Shown one piece after another: positions 32,765 to 41,590 of a DNA stretch of 64,000 nt. The DNA lies in the NCBI RefSeq assembly GCF_946404925.1, contig NZ_CAMJFM010000002.1, positions 124,001-188,000 on the forward strand, written 5' to 3'. This stretch comes from an uncultured Prevotella sp. (GTDB lineage Bacteria; Bacteroidota; Bacteroidia; Bacteroidales; Bacteroidaceae). The position numbers and the translations under genes are program-made. The notes beneath the pieces were generated by a model. It had not been told where the DNA came from and ran no database searches. It saw only the letters and a program-made list of their open reading frames with translations. The stretch's first letter is position 1. The number at the start of each line of letters is the position of its first letter.

Positions 32765-34330
32765 ATGAAATTCAATATAAAGAAAAACGGAATATACAGC
32801 TTTGCCTTTGCTACTGCCGTGTCTCTGACATCATGTGTGAAGGATCTGGATGTTACTCCAATTGATCCAAACCTCGACACTCCAGAGAATGTGCTTACCA
32901 GCACACAGGCATATAACCAAATGCTGGCAAAATGCTACTCAGGTCTTTCTGTAAGCTCGCCCGATGGTGATAGCGGTAGTCCTGATATCGAAGGTATCGA
33001 TGGTGGTTTCGGTCAGTATCTGCGCGCTCTGTACAACATGCAGGAGCTGCCTACCGATGAGGCCGTTATCGGTTGGAACGACCAGACCCTGAAGGATCTG
33101 CACGGACTGCAGTGGACTGCAAGCGACGTATTTGTAAGTGCAGCTTACAGCCGCGTGTTCTATCAGATTTCTATCTGTAACGAGGTGATTCGCCAGATTG
33201 ATAAGTCGGGCAGCAACGATGCCGTTATGCAGCAGTATCGCGCTGAGGCTCGCGCCATCCGTGGTCTGAGTTATCTGCACGCCATCGACCTGTTTGGTAA
33301 CGTACCTTTCACCGACGAGAATTCTGAGGTAGGTGGTGCTAACCCCGAGCAGATTAGTCGTGCCGATCTCTTTAACTGGTTGGTTAACGATATGGAAGAG
33401 ACTGCAAATATTCTTCCTGCCGATCCTGAGAAGTATCGCGCCGGTAAGGGTCTTTGCTATATGATTCTGGCTAAGCTTTATCTGAATGCAGCTGTTTACA
33501 CCGGTACAGCAAACTATCAGAAGTGCGCTGAGTATTGCCAGAAGATTATCGACCTGGGCTACAAGCTCGAGAGTGCTAACGATTACTGGAAGCTGTTCTG
33601 CGCTGATAACGACCAGTTCCTGGGCGTAGGTCACGAGATTATCTTCAGTGTATACCAGGATCACATCAATACTCAGGCTTATGGTGGTACTACCTATATC
33701 ATCAATGCTCAGGTGGGCGGTAACATGAATTACGCCGACTATGGTCTTGGTGGTAACGGTTGGGGTGGTATCCGCGTAACTCCTCAGTTCGTTGATAAGT
33801 TTGAGGTTGGCGACCAGCGTGCCACATTCTTCACCAATGGTCAGAGCAAGGAGATTAAGGATGTAAGCGACTTCTTCAGTGGCTATGCATTCACCAAGTT
33901 CACCAACCTCAAGGCTGATGGTAGCATTCTGGCTGATGCTAATTCATTCCCCGACACCGACTTCCCAGTATTCCGTCTGGGCGATGTTTATCTGATGCTG
34001 GCTGAGTGCCAGGTAGTAGGTGGCGTAAGCTGCGACGGTATCGCTAAGTTCAACGCGATCCGTACCCGTGCAGGTGTAGGCGAGATTGCTAGTCCTAAGG
34101 CTTCTGACATCATCAACGAGCGTGCTCGCGAGCTGGCTTGGGAGTGTCATCGTCGTAGCGACCTGGTTCGCTTCAACCTTCTTACCACAGGCGATTACCT
34201 CTGGTCACACAAGGGTATGAACAGCAACGTAGGTACTCCTCACGCTGTCGACGCTAAGTACAATCTGTTCCCTCTGGCTTCAAGCGACGTTATGTCTAAT
34301 CCAAATCTGAAGCAGAACGCTGGTTATTAA
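32765..34330 (+). CDS. susD: SusD-like starch-binding outer membrane lipoprotein
   Basis: A 521-residue lipoprotein with lipobox SLTSCVKD. SusD family signs include TPENVLTSTQAYNQML, RAEARAIRGLSYLHAIDLFG and RLGDVYLMLAECQVVGG, ending PNLKQNAGY. It partners the preceding SusC, 19 bases upstream. The C-terminal half keeps the layout of SusD from malto-oligosaccharide loci (short family members of about 520-550 residues). Confidence 0.93.
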   Translation: MKFNIKKNGIYSFAFATAVSLTSCVKDLDVTPIDPNLDTPENVLTSTQAYNQMLAKCYSGLSVSSPDGDSGSPDIEGIDGGFGQYLRALYNMQELPTDEAVIGWNDQTLKDLHGLQWTASDVFVSAAYSRVFYQISICNEVIRQIDKSGSNDAVMQQYRAEARAIRGLSYLHAIDLFGNVPFTDENSEVGGANPEQISRADLFNWLVNDMEETANILPADPEKYRAGKGLCYMILAKLYLNAAVYTGTANYQKCAEYCQKIIDLGYKLESANDYWKLFCADNDQFLGVGHEIIFSVYQDHINTQAYGGTTYIINAQVGGNMNYADYGLGGNGWGGIRVTPQFVDKFEVGDQRATFFTNGQSKEIKDVSDFFSGYAFTKFTNLKADGSILADANSFPDTDFPVFRLGDVYLMLAECQVVGGVSCDGIAKFNAIRTRAGVGEIASPKASDIINERARELAWECHRRSDLVRFNLLTTGDYLWSHKGMNSNVGTPHAVDAKYNLFPLASSDVMSNPNLKQNAGY

Positions 34331-34365
34331 TAATTGAAAATTGATAATTGAAAATTGATAATTAT
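34331..34365 (+). repeat. Period-7 tandem repeat between susD and susE, unit TAATTGA/AAATTGA
   Basis: Five units run from the susD stop codon into the susE start codon (34364). Confidence 0.8.
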
Positions 34366-35251
34366 GAATACTAAATATTTTAAGAGTGGTTTGCTGTTCG
34401 CTGCTTTCGCTATGCTGTTCGCAGCTTGCGATTCTGACCGCGACGACAATCCTACACTCGGCCCGAATCACACAGCCAATACATTTGTGGTAAACCAATC
34501 ACCTTTGGCTGACCAGTATATCCAGCTTACTGCTGACAATACTGTACACTTGACTTGGACTCAGCCCAACTATGGTGTAAATACCGTAGTTAACTATAAG
34601 ATTGAGGTTGGCATGGGTGGAACATGGGAGCAACTGGAAACCAGTTTCACTTCTTGCGAAGCAAATATCAGTGGCGAGGAGATTGCCAAGGCTATCTGTA
34701 AGATCGATGGTTTCAAGACTGAAGACGATTACGTTCCCATGGGCTTCCGTCAGGTTGACATGCGTGTAACCGCAAACATCCAGACCACAGCTTCTGATGT
34801 TGTTCCTGGCACTACCATTACTTCTAATGTTGTTAGCTTCAACCACATGGCTGCTTACTGCAACATTCCAAGCAAGGGCACTCTGTGGGTAATCGGTAGC
34901 TGCTGCGGTTGGCCTGAGCCTTCTGCTAGCAACAAGGATAAGCTTGTTGAGGGCAACTGGTTCATCATGGAGACCGAGATTGGTAGCGGTGTATACAATG
35001 GCACAGTTACAATGCCTGAGGGCGATCTTACCTTCCGCTTCTACGGTAAGCTTACCGGATGGGATGGTGGCGACTCTTATGGATTCCAGGTTGACGATAA
35101 TGCAACTGAGTTCGAGTTTGACGGTAGTGGTGTATTCAATGGCACTATCCTTAAGGGTAAGGGATCTTACACATTCCTTGGATTCCCTGGTGGCGATTTG
35201 GAGCTCACTGTCGATTTGAACAAGGGTACTGTTAAGTTCGCTAAGAAGTAA
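34364..35251 (+). CDS. susE: SusE-like surface starch-binding lipoprotein
   Basis: A 295-residue lipoprotein with lipobox FAACDSDRDD; the acidic residues after Cys resemble the Bacteroidetes surface-export signal. An N-terminal Ig-like SusE domain (about 35-165) is followed by one carbohydrate-binding module (about 170-295) with LWVIGSCCGWPEP and aromatic residues suited to starch. B. thetaiotaomicron SusE has two such modules; this protein has one, so it is shorter than that homolog. The start at 34364 is the only ATG giving a normal signal peptide. Confidence 0.82.
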   Translation: MNTKYFKSGLLFAAFAMLFAACDSDRDDNPTLGPNHTANTFVVNQSPLADQYIQLTADNTVHLTWTQPNYGVNTVVNYKIEVGMGGTWEQLETSFTSCEANISGEEIAKAICKIDGFKTEDDYVPMGFRQVDMRVTANIQTTASDVVPGTTITSNVVSFNHMAAYCNIPSKGTLWVIGSCCGWPEPSASNKDKLVEGNWFIMETEIGSGVYNGTVTMPEGDLTFRFYGKLTGWDGGDSYGFQVDDNATEFEFDGSGVFNGTILKGKGSYTFLGFPGGDLELTVDLNKGTVKFAKK

Positions 35252-35282
35252 TTTCGTCAGTATTATAACGTAGTTTAATCAA

Positions 35283-37205
35283 ATGAATAACAAGATGAAA
35301 AAATTAGGTTTATATACAATGGCTCTTCTCAGCATGAGTCTCGTGGCCTGTAACCAGGACTTCGACACCGAGTTCGTGCCACAGACCAATCTGCCTGAGA
35401 GCCTGCTTAAGGCTAGCGACGTAAGTGTTGCTGCCGCTTCGGCAACCACCATCAATCTGGCTGACTATATCGACGAGGAGACTGGTATCAACAAGGACAT
35501 CGCAATCGGTACAGTTAGCGTGGCTGAGGGTGCTATGCCTGCTAATACCGTTCTTAAGGCTTTGGTTGAGTTCTCAAAGACCGAGGACTTTGCCGAGAGC
35601 ATCACTCTTGATGCTAACAGCCTTGAAGGTACTAACGAGATCAGCGTTAAGGCCAGCGATCTGCAGGATGCATATTTCTACAATATCACCCGCAATCCAG
35701 CCCAAACACCTCTTTACATCCGTACTGTTATCCACACCGTTACAGCTGGAACAGCCGAGGCTATCGTAGGTAAGCCAGGCGAGAACTACTTTGCTCAGCG
35801 CAACGTTCAGTTCACTCCGCTCAAGAAGGTGGTTATCGCTCAGAACTACTATCTGGTAGGTGGTCCTAACGACTGGCAGAAGTCTGCTGTCGAGAAGATG
35901 GTTAAGTTCGATCACAGTGGTGCTGATGTTTACGAGGATCCTGTATTCACCGTTGTATTCGATGCTTCACCTGATGGTGACACATGGTTTGCTATCGGCG
36001 ACGATGAGGCATGTGAGGCTATCGGTAATGGCGATTGGACCAAGCTGTTTGGTATCGTAGGCGGTAACAGCGAGGCTACATCAGGTCGTCTTGACTTCCG
36101 CTACAACCTGGGTGCCGACAACTCATTCAAGGTTGCTGCTGGTACAGCTAAGAAGATCAAGGTTACCATCAATATGATGGATTACACCTTCACCGTTCAG
36201 GCCATCAACGTAGCTGATAACTACTACATCGTAGGTGGTCCTAAGGATTGGGCTGAGTCAGCTAAGACTAAGTCTCAGAAGTTCTCTCACAGCAGCGCAA
36301 GCGTAATTGACGATCCTGTATTTACCTATGTATTTGAGGGTACAGGCGGCGACATCTGGTTCGCTATTGGCGACGACGAGGCTTGTGATGCTATCAAGAA
36401 TGATAACGACTGGTCTAAGCTCTATGGTACTACATCTGGTAATGGCGAAAACGGTCTGACCGGTTCGCTAGCTCGTCGTAGTGCACTCAGTGACGATGGC
36501 TCGTTCAAGGTTGATGGTACTGCTAAGTTCATCCGTGTACAGATTAACATGGCAACACTCACCTACACCATCACTCCACTCAACTTCCAGCAGTACATCT
36601 ATGAAGCAGGTGTAAACAATAGCTGGGGTGGCACAGAGCAGCCTCTGTATTGTGCAGACGGAAATGGTACATATACTGGATTCTTCTACGCCAAGGAAGA
36701 CAGTTGGACAGACGGAAAGGGAGCTTTCAAATTCCGTGGTGCAGCTGATAATTGGGATGAAGGTAACTATGGAACTGGTACGCTCAATGCCGATGGTTTG
36801 TCAGGTACACTGATTGACGATGGTGGTTCTGGTAACGTTATGCCTGAGCCTGGTTTCTATCGCGCTGATGTTAATCTTGCCGATATGACCTTCAAACTCA
36901 TTCCTATCAAGAGCGTATTTGTTGTAGGTAGCGCTGTTGGTAACGATTGGGATAAGGGTGTTGAGATGACCTACAACTTCGATAAACTCTGTTGGGAGTG
37001 TGATGCTACATTCACTGAGGCAGGTGTTATCAAGTTCAAGGGTAATGGCACTTGGGACACTGAGGATGGTAACTGGGGCGGAACTGCCGATAACATCATC
37101 AATGGATCAAATGACAACATTCCTGTAAGTGTTTCAGGCGATGTTCACATTGAGTTCTATCCACTCTGCGAGACTAAGTCTTACTGCAAGATTACTAAGA
37201 AGTAA
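35283..37205 (+). CDS. susF: SusF-like surface starch-binding lipoprotein
   Basis: A 640-residue lipoprotein with lipobox LVACNQDFD. An N-terminal SusE/F domain (about 35-165) precedes four tandem binding modules, which begin near NYYLVGGPNDWQ (about 190), NYYIVGGPKDWAE (about 318), YIYEAGVNNSWGG (about 438) and SVFVVGSAVGNDW (about 545). Modules 1 and 2 are close copies (DTWFAIGDDEACEAI and DIWFAIGDDEACDAI). It ends the sus run and is followed by a strong terminator. In the classical sus order the amylase gene would come next, but here the accessory block begins. Confidence 0.85.
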   Translation: MNNKMKKLGLYTMALLSMSLVACNQDFDTEFVPQTNLPESLLKASDVSVAAASATTINLADYIDEETGINKDIAIGTVSVAEGAMPANTVLKALVEFSKTEDFAESITLDANSLEGTNEISVKASDLQDAYFYNITRNPAQTPLYIRTVIHTVTAGTAEAIVGKPGENYFAQRNVQFTPLKKVVIAQNYYLVGGPNDWQKSAVEKMVKFDHSGADVYEDPVFTVVFDASPDGDTWFAIGDDEACEAIGNGDWTKLFGIVGGNSEATSGRLDFRYNLGADNSFKVAAGTAKKIKVTINMMDYTFTVQAINVADNYYIVGGPKDWAESAKTKSQKFSHSSASVIDDPVFTYVFEGTGGDIWFAIGDDEACDAIKNDNDWSKLYGTTSGNGENGLTGSLARRSALSDDGSFKVDGTAKFIRVQINMATLTYTITPLNFQQYIYEAGVNNSWGGTEQPLYCADGNGTYTGFFYAKEDSWTDGKGAFKFRGAADNWDEGNYGTGTLNADGLSGTLIDDGGSGNVMPEPGFYRADVNLADMTFKLIPIKSVFVVGSAVGNDWDKGVEMTYNFDKLCWECDATFTEAGVIKFKGNGTWDTEDGNWGGTADNIINGSNDNIPVSVSGDVHIEFYPLCETKSYCKITKK

Positions 37206-37226
37206 TTCATCCCCCTCATATTAATT

Positions 37227-37262
37227 CAAGCGGGCCGCTTCTGTAGCAGCCCGCTTGTTTTT
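37227..37262 (+). terminator. Rho-independent terminator after susF
   Basis: CAAGCGGGC and GCCCGCTTG form a nine-base stem with a 13-base loop, followed by TTTTT. A close relative of this sequence, including the outer bases TCAAGCGGGCCGCT, lies at 44243-44287. Confidence 0.88.
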
Positions 37263-37269
37263 ATTGTTT

Positions 37270-37692
37270 CTAGCAATCTTGGCGGCAGAGTGTCCATCCG
37301 CGCAGCATGGCGAAGTAATCGAGGGCGGCGGTGCCGGTTTCTTGGATAGCCATGGCGGCGGCGACCGATAGCCAGCGGGCGGGTTGATCGCTCGGGATGC
37401 CGATGGGTTCGTCGGGGCCGATGCCCGTCAGCTTCGAGACGTTGGCGATATAGGCCTTGGTGTTGTTCTCGTGCGGCGGCGCCCACTTGCTGATGATGGC
37501 ACGGATGGTGAACAGCCGGTACGTGTGGTAGTAGGTGCGGGTTAGCAGCCAGAAGGCTGCGCGCCAACCCCATTCCATCGATTCAAACTGGCAGAAACTT
37601 GCGTCTGTCTGCTGGGCACTCATGCCCTTCCACTTATCCTTGCTGCGGCGGATGTTCAGTGGATTATTATTTCGAATTCCTCTTGGTGTCAT
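37270..37692 (-). CDS. Lysozyme-like 'structural protein P5' family protein
   Basis: A 140-residue protein with the N-terminal signature GIRNNNPLNIRRS of the phage-associated P5 family, then FESMEWGWRAAFWLL and IISKWAPPHENNTKAYI. Family members resemble small muramidases. No signal peptide is visible. Its start overlaps the stop of the primase-like gene by four bases, so both are made from one mRNA. Such proteins occur in many Bacteroides genomes beside DUF3987, HU-like and smalltalk genes, as here; the role of the group is not known to me. Confidence 0.82.
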   Translation of the reverse strand: MTPRGIRNNNPLNIRRSKDKWKGMSAQQTDASFCQFESMEWGWRAAFWLLTRTYYHTYRLFTIRAIISKWAPPHENNTKAYIANVSKLTGIGPDEPIGIPSDQPARWLSVAAAMAIQETGTAALDYFAMLRGWTLCRQDC

Positions 37693-39944
37693 GATGCTTT
37701 CTTATATTTGATCTTTTTAAAACTGAAATCTGAAATCTGAATGACATAGTCTCTACTCTTCCACGTGCTTATCATCTTCGATGCACGCTTGGCGTCCTTT
37801 CCCTGTTGCTGGCAAACGCGCTTAGCATCGTCGATGGTAAACGTATCGGGTAGCAACTCCAGCAGATTCTTAGGTCCACGATGACCTTCCCTATCGTCCT
37901 CGTACTCTGCGCGGTCGATGTCGGCACCAAAGAACTCCATCTTACACCACAAGTCGTAATGCAAACTCCATCGACAGAACTCTTCAATCTGCTTTTCCCA
38001 CTTCTGTCCGTTTGCCACATATAATACGCACGCTTTTAACCACGCTATAACAATGGCTCGGTGCGACAGGTCCCAATAGGTCTGGTCTTGACTCATACGG
38101 GCTATCTCGGCTACCTCGTCTTGCAGTTTCTTAGCCAACTTGAATGCCTGCGGACAGTCTATCAAGCCACGAGCAGCTGTAAGATTGTCGATATAAGGCT
38201 TGAGTTCCTCGTCAAACGCTGTATCGTATTTACCGAACACGGGCTGCTTTTCGCCAATCTCTCCGCCCACGATGGTGCAGAAGTTTATTCGGCTGATAGG
38301 GCCGTCGGTAAGCACGTTTCTGAAAAATCGTCGTCCCTTTTTGATAGTGGTACAGGCGTTCCAGTTGAATCGGCACTTGGGGCGTGCTGTTACACTCTGC
38401 GTGCCTACGCGCGTCTGACCGTATTCTGCGCCAGGGTCGAAAGCCAGACACATCAGTTGGAAATGTTGTTTGCCAGTCTGCCCTTTGAGTTGTTCAAACA
38501 GGTCGATCTCGTTAAGTTTTACATATACAAAGTGGCCTTCCGATTCGTCCATTCTTGTAACCAGTGCCGGTTTGGTCATGTCCGAGTCAATCTCTTGTAT
38601 CACCAGTCCTTGGGGACGTAGCTGCTTATCCTTGTTGGCACCCTTGCGCTGACAGTCCTTCTTCCACTCGTCCTCACGACGGGCATTCTCTGCATCACGC
38701 CTCTTAATGTCGGCCATAATGTGTTCTATGGGTGCATCAATGCAGCCTTTACCTTTGCTCGTGCCCGCCATCAGGCAGTTCATCAGCGTGGCTTCGTGTT
38801 CCACATTGTCGGTGTAGTTAAAGCGCACCTCACACAGGTGTGTGGCCAGCGGCGGGAATACGGCATTAGCTACAGGTGGTTTATACCTGTCGGCCACATT
38901 CTTAGTGAGTAGTCTGATGAGTTTTGGCAACTTCTTGTCTGCAGGCATCTCTGGTGGAACAGATTGCTCAACGGGATATAAACTCTGCTTGTCCATCTGT
39001 CCTTGTCTTATCAGGTTTGGCTTCTCCAGTACATCGAGCACATTCCTGAGTCTTGATGGCATTCCTTCGTATTTCGAAGCCAATGCATTAGCAATCTTCT
39101 GCCGTTTCTCTTCAACTGGGAAATCGTCGTAGCATGGAATTACCTGATCTAACCAATCGGCATTCTTGCCGCAGATGTGCCGCAGATCGCTGGCCAACTG
39201 GAAGGTTAGAGTGTCTCTGTCGCCGATGGTAGGTTCATATCCGCCGTTGTTCATCTCCCAGTACTTTTTCAGTATCACCTCGAATGGTATGCCGTGGTAT
39301 TCCGTGGGATATTTTTTGGGGCACGGATTTACACGGCTCTCTTTTAGAGAAACGCTGTTTTTTTCAGTGTCGAAGGCCGTGTCTTTATTTATAAAGCCGC
39401 GATAATCCGTGCCTAAAGTTTCTTCTATCTCGAAGAGCTTGTCATCAAGGTATATCAGCTGGGCCTCGGTGGTTGTGAAGAAAACACGGGTTATGTCCTT
39501 TGCCTGGGCATCGTAGCTAACCGAAAGCAGTTGACTAGCCCACATCAAATTGGATTCCTGATCGAGTTCTGGACGACGTGTAAATACCAAATGATAACCT
39601 TTCTTTCGGGCACTCTCTTCGAGCATCTTCAAGTCCAGCTCGTCTTTTTTGGCAAGTATGCGTTCCTTAAGTGGCAGCATTTCCTCGTCAGGAACGTGGT
39701 CAATATCCATCGCCACCGTGGTGGTCATGCGCTTTGAGCCCTTCAGCGAACCGTCGTCGTTTGGCAGGCAGCTATAGTTAAACTGTACCAAGTCTCTCTT
39801 GCGCGATTCATCGCCACCTCGAACAGCAGCCAAAACAGCCTTCTGCTCGCCGCCGTTGCGTAGCGCCAGATACTCCTCTCTGGTATGGATGGGGCACATA
39901 AACTTTGCGCCGCCATCCTTTTGATAAACGTAATAACAACTCAT
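37689..39944 (-). CDS. BT4734-like / DUF3987 primase-like protein
   Basis: A 751-residue protein. Residues about 1-200 match the BT4734-type domain, which is primase-like (VAMDIDHVPDEE with possible metal-binding Asp residues, KGYHLVFTR, ITRVFF). A central linker follows. From about 345 the DUF3987 region contains a P-loop-like GTSKGKG. A role in DNA replication or processing is likely from the folds, but the target is unknown. It overlaps the P5 gene downstream and a 76-residue gene upstream by four bases each, so the operon is tightly coupled. The 3' end carries three period-7 units (CTGAAAT, 37723-37743). Confidence 0.8.
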   Translation of the reverse strand: MSCYYVYQKDGGAKFMCPIHTREEYLALRNGGEQKAVLAAVRGGDESRKRDLVQFNYSCLPNDDGSLKGSKRMTTTVAMDIDHVPDEEMLPLKERILAKKDELDLKMLEESARKKGYHLVFTRRPELDQESNLMWASQLLSVSYDAQAKDITRVFFTTTEAQLIYLDDKLFEIEETLGTDYRGFINKDTAFDTEKNSVSLKESRVNPCPKKYPTEYHGIPFEVILKKYWEMNNGGYEPTIGDRDTLTFQLASDLRHICGKNADWLDQVIPCYDDFPVEEKRQKIANALASKYEGMPSRLRNVLDVLEKPNLIRQGQMDKQSLYPVEQSVPPEMPADKKLPKLIRLLTKNVADRYKPPVANAVFPPLATHLCEVRFNYTDNVEHEATLMNCLMAGTSKGKGCIDAPIEHIMADIKRRDAENARREDEWKKDCQRKGANKDKQLRPQGLVIQEIDSDMTKPALVTRMDESEGHFVYVKLNEIDLFEQLKGQTGKQHFQLMCLAFDPGAEYGQTRVGTQSVTARPKCRFNWNACTTIKKGRRFFRNVLTDGPISRINFCTIVGGEIGEKQPVFGKYDTAFDEELKPYIDNLTAARGLIDCPQAFKLAKKLQDEVAEIARMSQDQTYWDLSHRAIVIAWLKACVLYVANGQKWEKQIEEFCRWSLHYDLWCKMEFFGADIDRAEYEDDREGHRGPKNLLELLPDTFTIDDAKRVCQQQGKDAKRASKMISTWKSRDYVIQISDFSFKKIKYKKAS

Positions 39945-40171
39945 TGCATCACCTCCTTGTCAAAAAGTATCTTCCTCAATACTTTATTTGCTATTATGCC
40001 TGACTGGCGCGTCAACAGATACGGCAGCTCGTCGATGCGATCGTCGTCGAGCGTAAACACGAAGTAACACTCAAAATCGAGCGTGCGCTGTCCGTTCTCC
40101 AACTTGCCAAAGGCCATCAAGCCCTCAAGCATGACTTGCTTTCCTAAAAGTTCTGATTTCCTTGTTTTCAT
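39941..40171 (-). CDS. Uncharacterised 76-residue protein of the primase-like operon
   Basis: I do not recognise a family. It is soluble with mixed charge. The core LDFECYFVFTLDDDRIDELPYLL suggests beta strands and an acidic turn, and the C terminus is helical. It overlaps the primase-like gene by four bases, so it is very probably expressed and works with it. The start at 40171 follows an A-rich leader. Confidence 0.65.
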   Translation of the reverse strand: MKTRKSELLGKQVMLEGLMAFGKLENGQRTLDFECYFVFTLDDDRIDELPYLLTRQSGIIANKVLRKILFDKEVMQ

Positions 40172-40176
40172 TTTTA

Positions 40177-40452
40177 CTAAAGTTTCACTATTTCGTTAGC
40201 TACTACATCCATGAATGCCTGCCCATTGTACATTCTAACCTGAAAGCGCATGTCACAGGCCACAAGCGTATTCTCAGCAAACTCGATGGTTGCCAGATTG
40301 CCAAGTGCTGTTACCACATAAGCGTTAGCATACTTGCCACCCAGTTCTTGCAACACCAGTGTGCGCTTATGCAGCACGCCGCCTTCGGTTTTCTCACTCT
40401 GTACGGTTGTCATTGTTCCGCACTTTTTAACTCTCAAAATCATTGTCTTCAT
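40177..40452 (-). CDS. DUF3127-like OB-fold protein (91 aa)
   Basis: The pattern KRTLVLQELGGKYANAYVVT, then MRFQVRMYNGQAFMDVVANE, matches the strands of DUF3127, a small OB-fold family related to single-strand DNA-binding proteins. The start is the ATG at 40452 (MKTMILRVKK); a longer frame starting at 40548 would overlap the upstream gene. Located in an operon with a primase-like protein, single-strand DNA binding is a reasonable inference. The match is from memory of the family pattern and needs a profile search. Confidence 0.65.
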   Translation of the reverse strand: MKTMILRVKKCGTMTTVQSEKTEGGVLHKRTLVLQELGGKYANAYVVTALGNLATIEFAENTLVACDMRFQVRMYNGQAFMDVVANEIVKL

Positions 40453-40465
40453 TTTAATTCCTATT

Positions 40466-40837
40466 TTAAATATTTTCGTATATTGAACAATAGTTAATCT
40501 CGAACTCTCTGCGTATCTGTGCCAATCTTTTAGGCTTGAAATCCTCATTTAGTTGGCAAGCATATTGCTCGGTCTTGCGCTGCTCTACAAGAAACTCCAG
40601 ATACTCCTTACGCTTTACTTTGCCATGGGCTGTACCTGCTGCTTTAAACTGACTGCTCATAGACCACAGACAGCAATATTCGCGGGGTTTCACACTTTCA
40701 TCACGCACCATGCAGCGGCGGGTTCTACGGCCGTTTGTCAGTTCCTTAAAGGCACACGATGCACAGCATTTTTTGATTGCTATGCCTTGTTCGTTGTATG
40801 CATAGCTTACGGGGATTGTTACTTTCTTCTTTCTCAT
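40466..40837 (-). CDS. Cysteine-rich small protein, possible zinc-binding (123 aa)
   Basis: No family recognised. The first half holds clustered cysteines: KKCCASCAFK, then RRCMVRDES, then REYCCLWS, a spacing that could bind one or two zinc ions. The second half is basic and helical (KRKEYLEFLVEQRKTEQYA), ending YCSIYENI. The ATG at 40837 is chosen because a -7 element lies 42 bases upstream and earlier ATGs fall within promoter sequence. It is the first gene of the minus-strand operon ending with the P5 gene. Confidence 0.65.
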   Translation of the reverse strand: MRKKKVTIPVSYAYNEQGIAIKKCCASCAFKELTNGRRTRRCMVRDESVKPREYCCLWSMSSQFKAAGTAHGKVKRKEYLEFLVEQRKTEQYACQLNEDFKPKRLAQIRREFEINYCSIYENI

Positions 40838-40878
40838 TTTCTTATTCTGTTTTATTGTTAATGTTTTGAATTCGGGTG

Positions 40879-40926
40879 CAAAAGTACGGCGAATATCAAA
40901 TGGGTAAAAACATTCGATTTTACCCA
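40879..40926 (-). promoter_or_regulatory. Promoter with 9-bp inverted repeat over the -33 region
   Basis: The minus-strand -7 element TACTTTTG lies at 40886-40879. TGGGTAAAA (40901-40909) and TTTTACCCA (40918-40926) form a perfect inverted repeat with eight bases between, lying across the expected -33 position. A dimeric repressor binding here would shut off the operon. Half-site-like TTTACCC recurs at 41554, upstream of the next promoter. Confidence 0.6.
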
Positions 40927-40930
40927 AAAG

Positions 40931-41401
40931 TTAAAGTTGATATTTTGCCACAATTCGCCTGATTTCCATCAGCAGTTGACGCTGTTCTATGCCCATACCA
41001 AGATAGCGGCGATAAGGGCTCTCCTTCTCCTCCGGCTCTAGCAATGCACTATATTTCCGGTCGCTCATGGGCTCATATACATTCTTCTCGCGCAGCACAC
41101 CTATGATGCGCATAACGTTATACTTATCAAACTCACGGCATTTGCGTGCTTTGGTGCCAGGCTCAAGGTATTCCACAAAATCATTAATGGTCAGGATCTG
41201 ATTCCACACATCGTCAATCAGCATGCGGAATCTTGGTGTTGCCAAACGGTCAATGCGCTTTACGTACGCGCGCACCTTTTTTACAACTTGGTCTTTATCA
41301 GCAGCGCCTGCAGTACAGTCTATATACAACTTTCCTTCGCGCGCGGCCTTTATCAGCAACTCTAAATTAATGTCATCTGCACTTACTCTTTTAAGTTTCA
41401 T
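40931..41401 (-). CDS. Uncharacterised 156-residue protein
   Basis: Not recognised. It is helical and highly charged (AREGKLYIDCTAGAADKDQV near the start, YMGMGIEQRQLLMEIRRI-like helix near the end). The segment FDKYNVMRIIGVLREKNVYE may be a winged-helix-like part, but this is weak. It stands apart from the operon downstream (five bases before an inverted repeat) and has its own -7 candidate TAATTTTG at 41530-41523. It may be the regulator that uses the inverted repeat at 40901-40926, which would be testable. Confidence 0.6.
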   Translation of the reverse strand: MKLKRVSADDINLELLIKAAREGKLYIDCTAGAADKDQVVKKVRAYVKRIDRLATPRFRMLIDDVWNQILTINDFVEYLEPGTKARKCREFDKYNVMRIIGVLREKNVYEPMSDRKYSALLEPEEKESPYRRYLGMGIEQRQLLMEIRRIVAKYQL

Positions 41402-41483
41402 CTTCCACCTTCGTGTTTTGTGAGAAGAGCAGCTAACGCCGGCCGGGCTTACCTCATGAGATTCTCACTCCACTCGGGTTAAT

Positions 41484-41520
41484 ACAAAAAAATTCCCGCA
41501 TCAGATTTCTCCAATGCGGG
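41484..41520 (-). terminator. Terminator of the HIRAN-like gene
   Basis: CCCGCAT (41495-41501) and ATGCGGG (41514-41520) form a stem; on the minus strand it is followed by AATTTTTTT. It ends transcription of the gene at 41591-42826. Confidence 0.8.
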
Positions 41521-41590
41521 TGCAAAATTATATCGTTTTGGTGTAACGGTTCGTTTACCCTATGATAACCCTACGATGATTTCTACTGTT

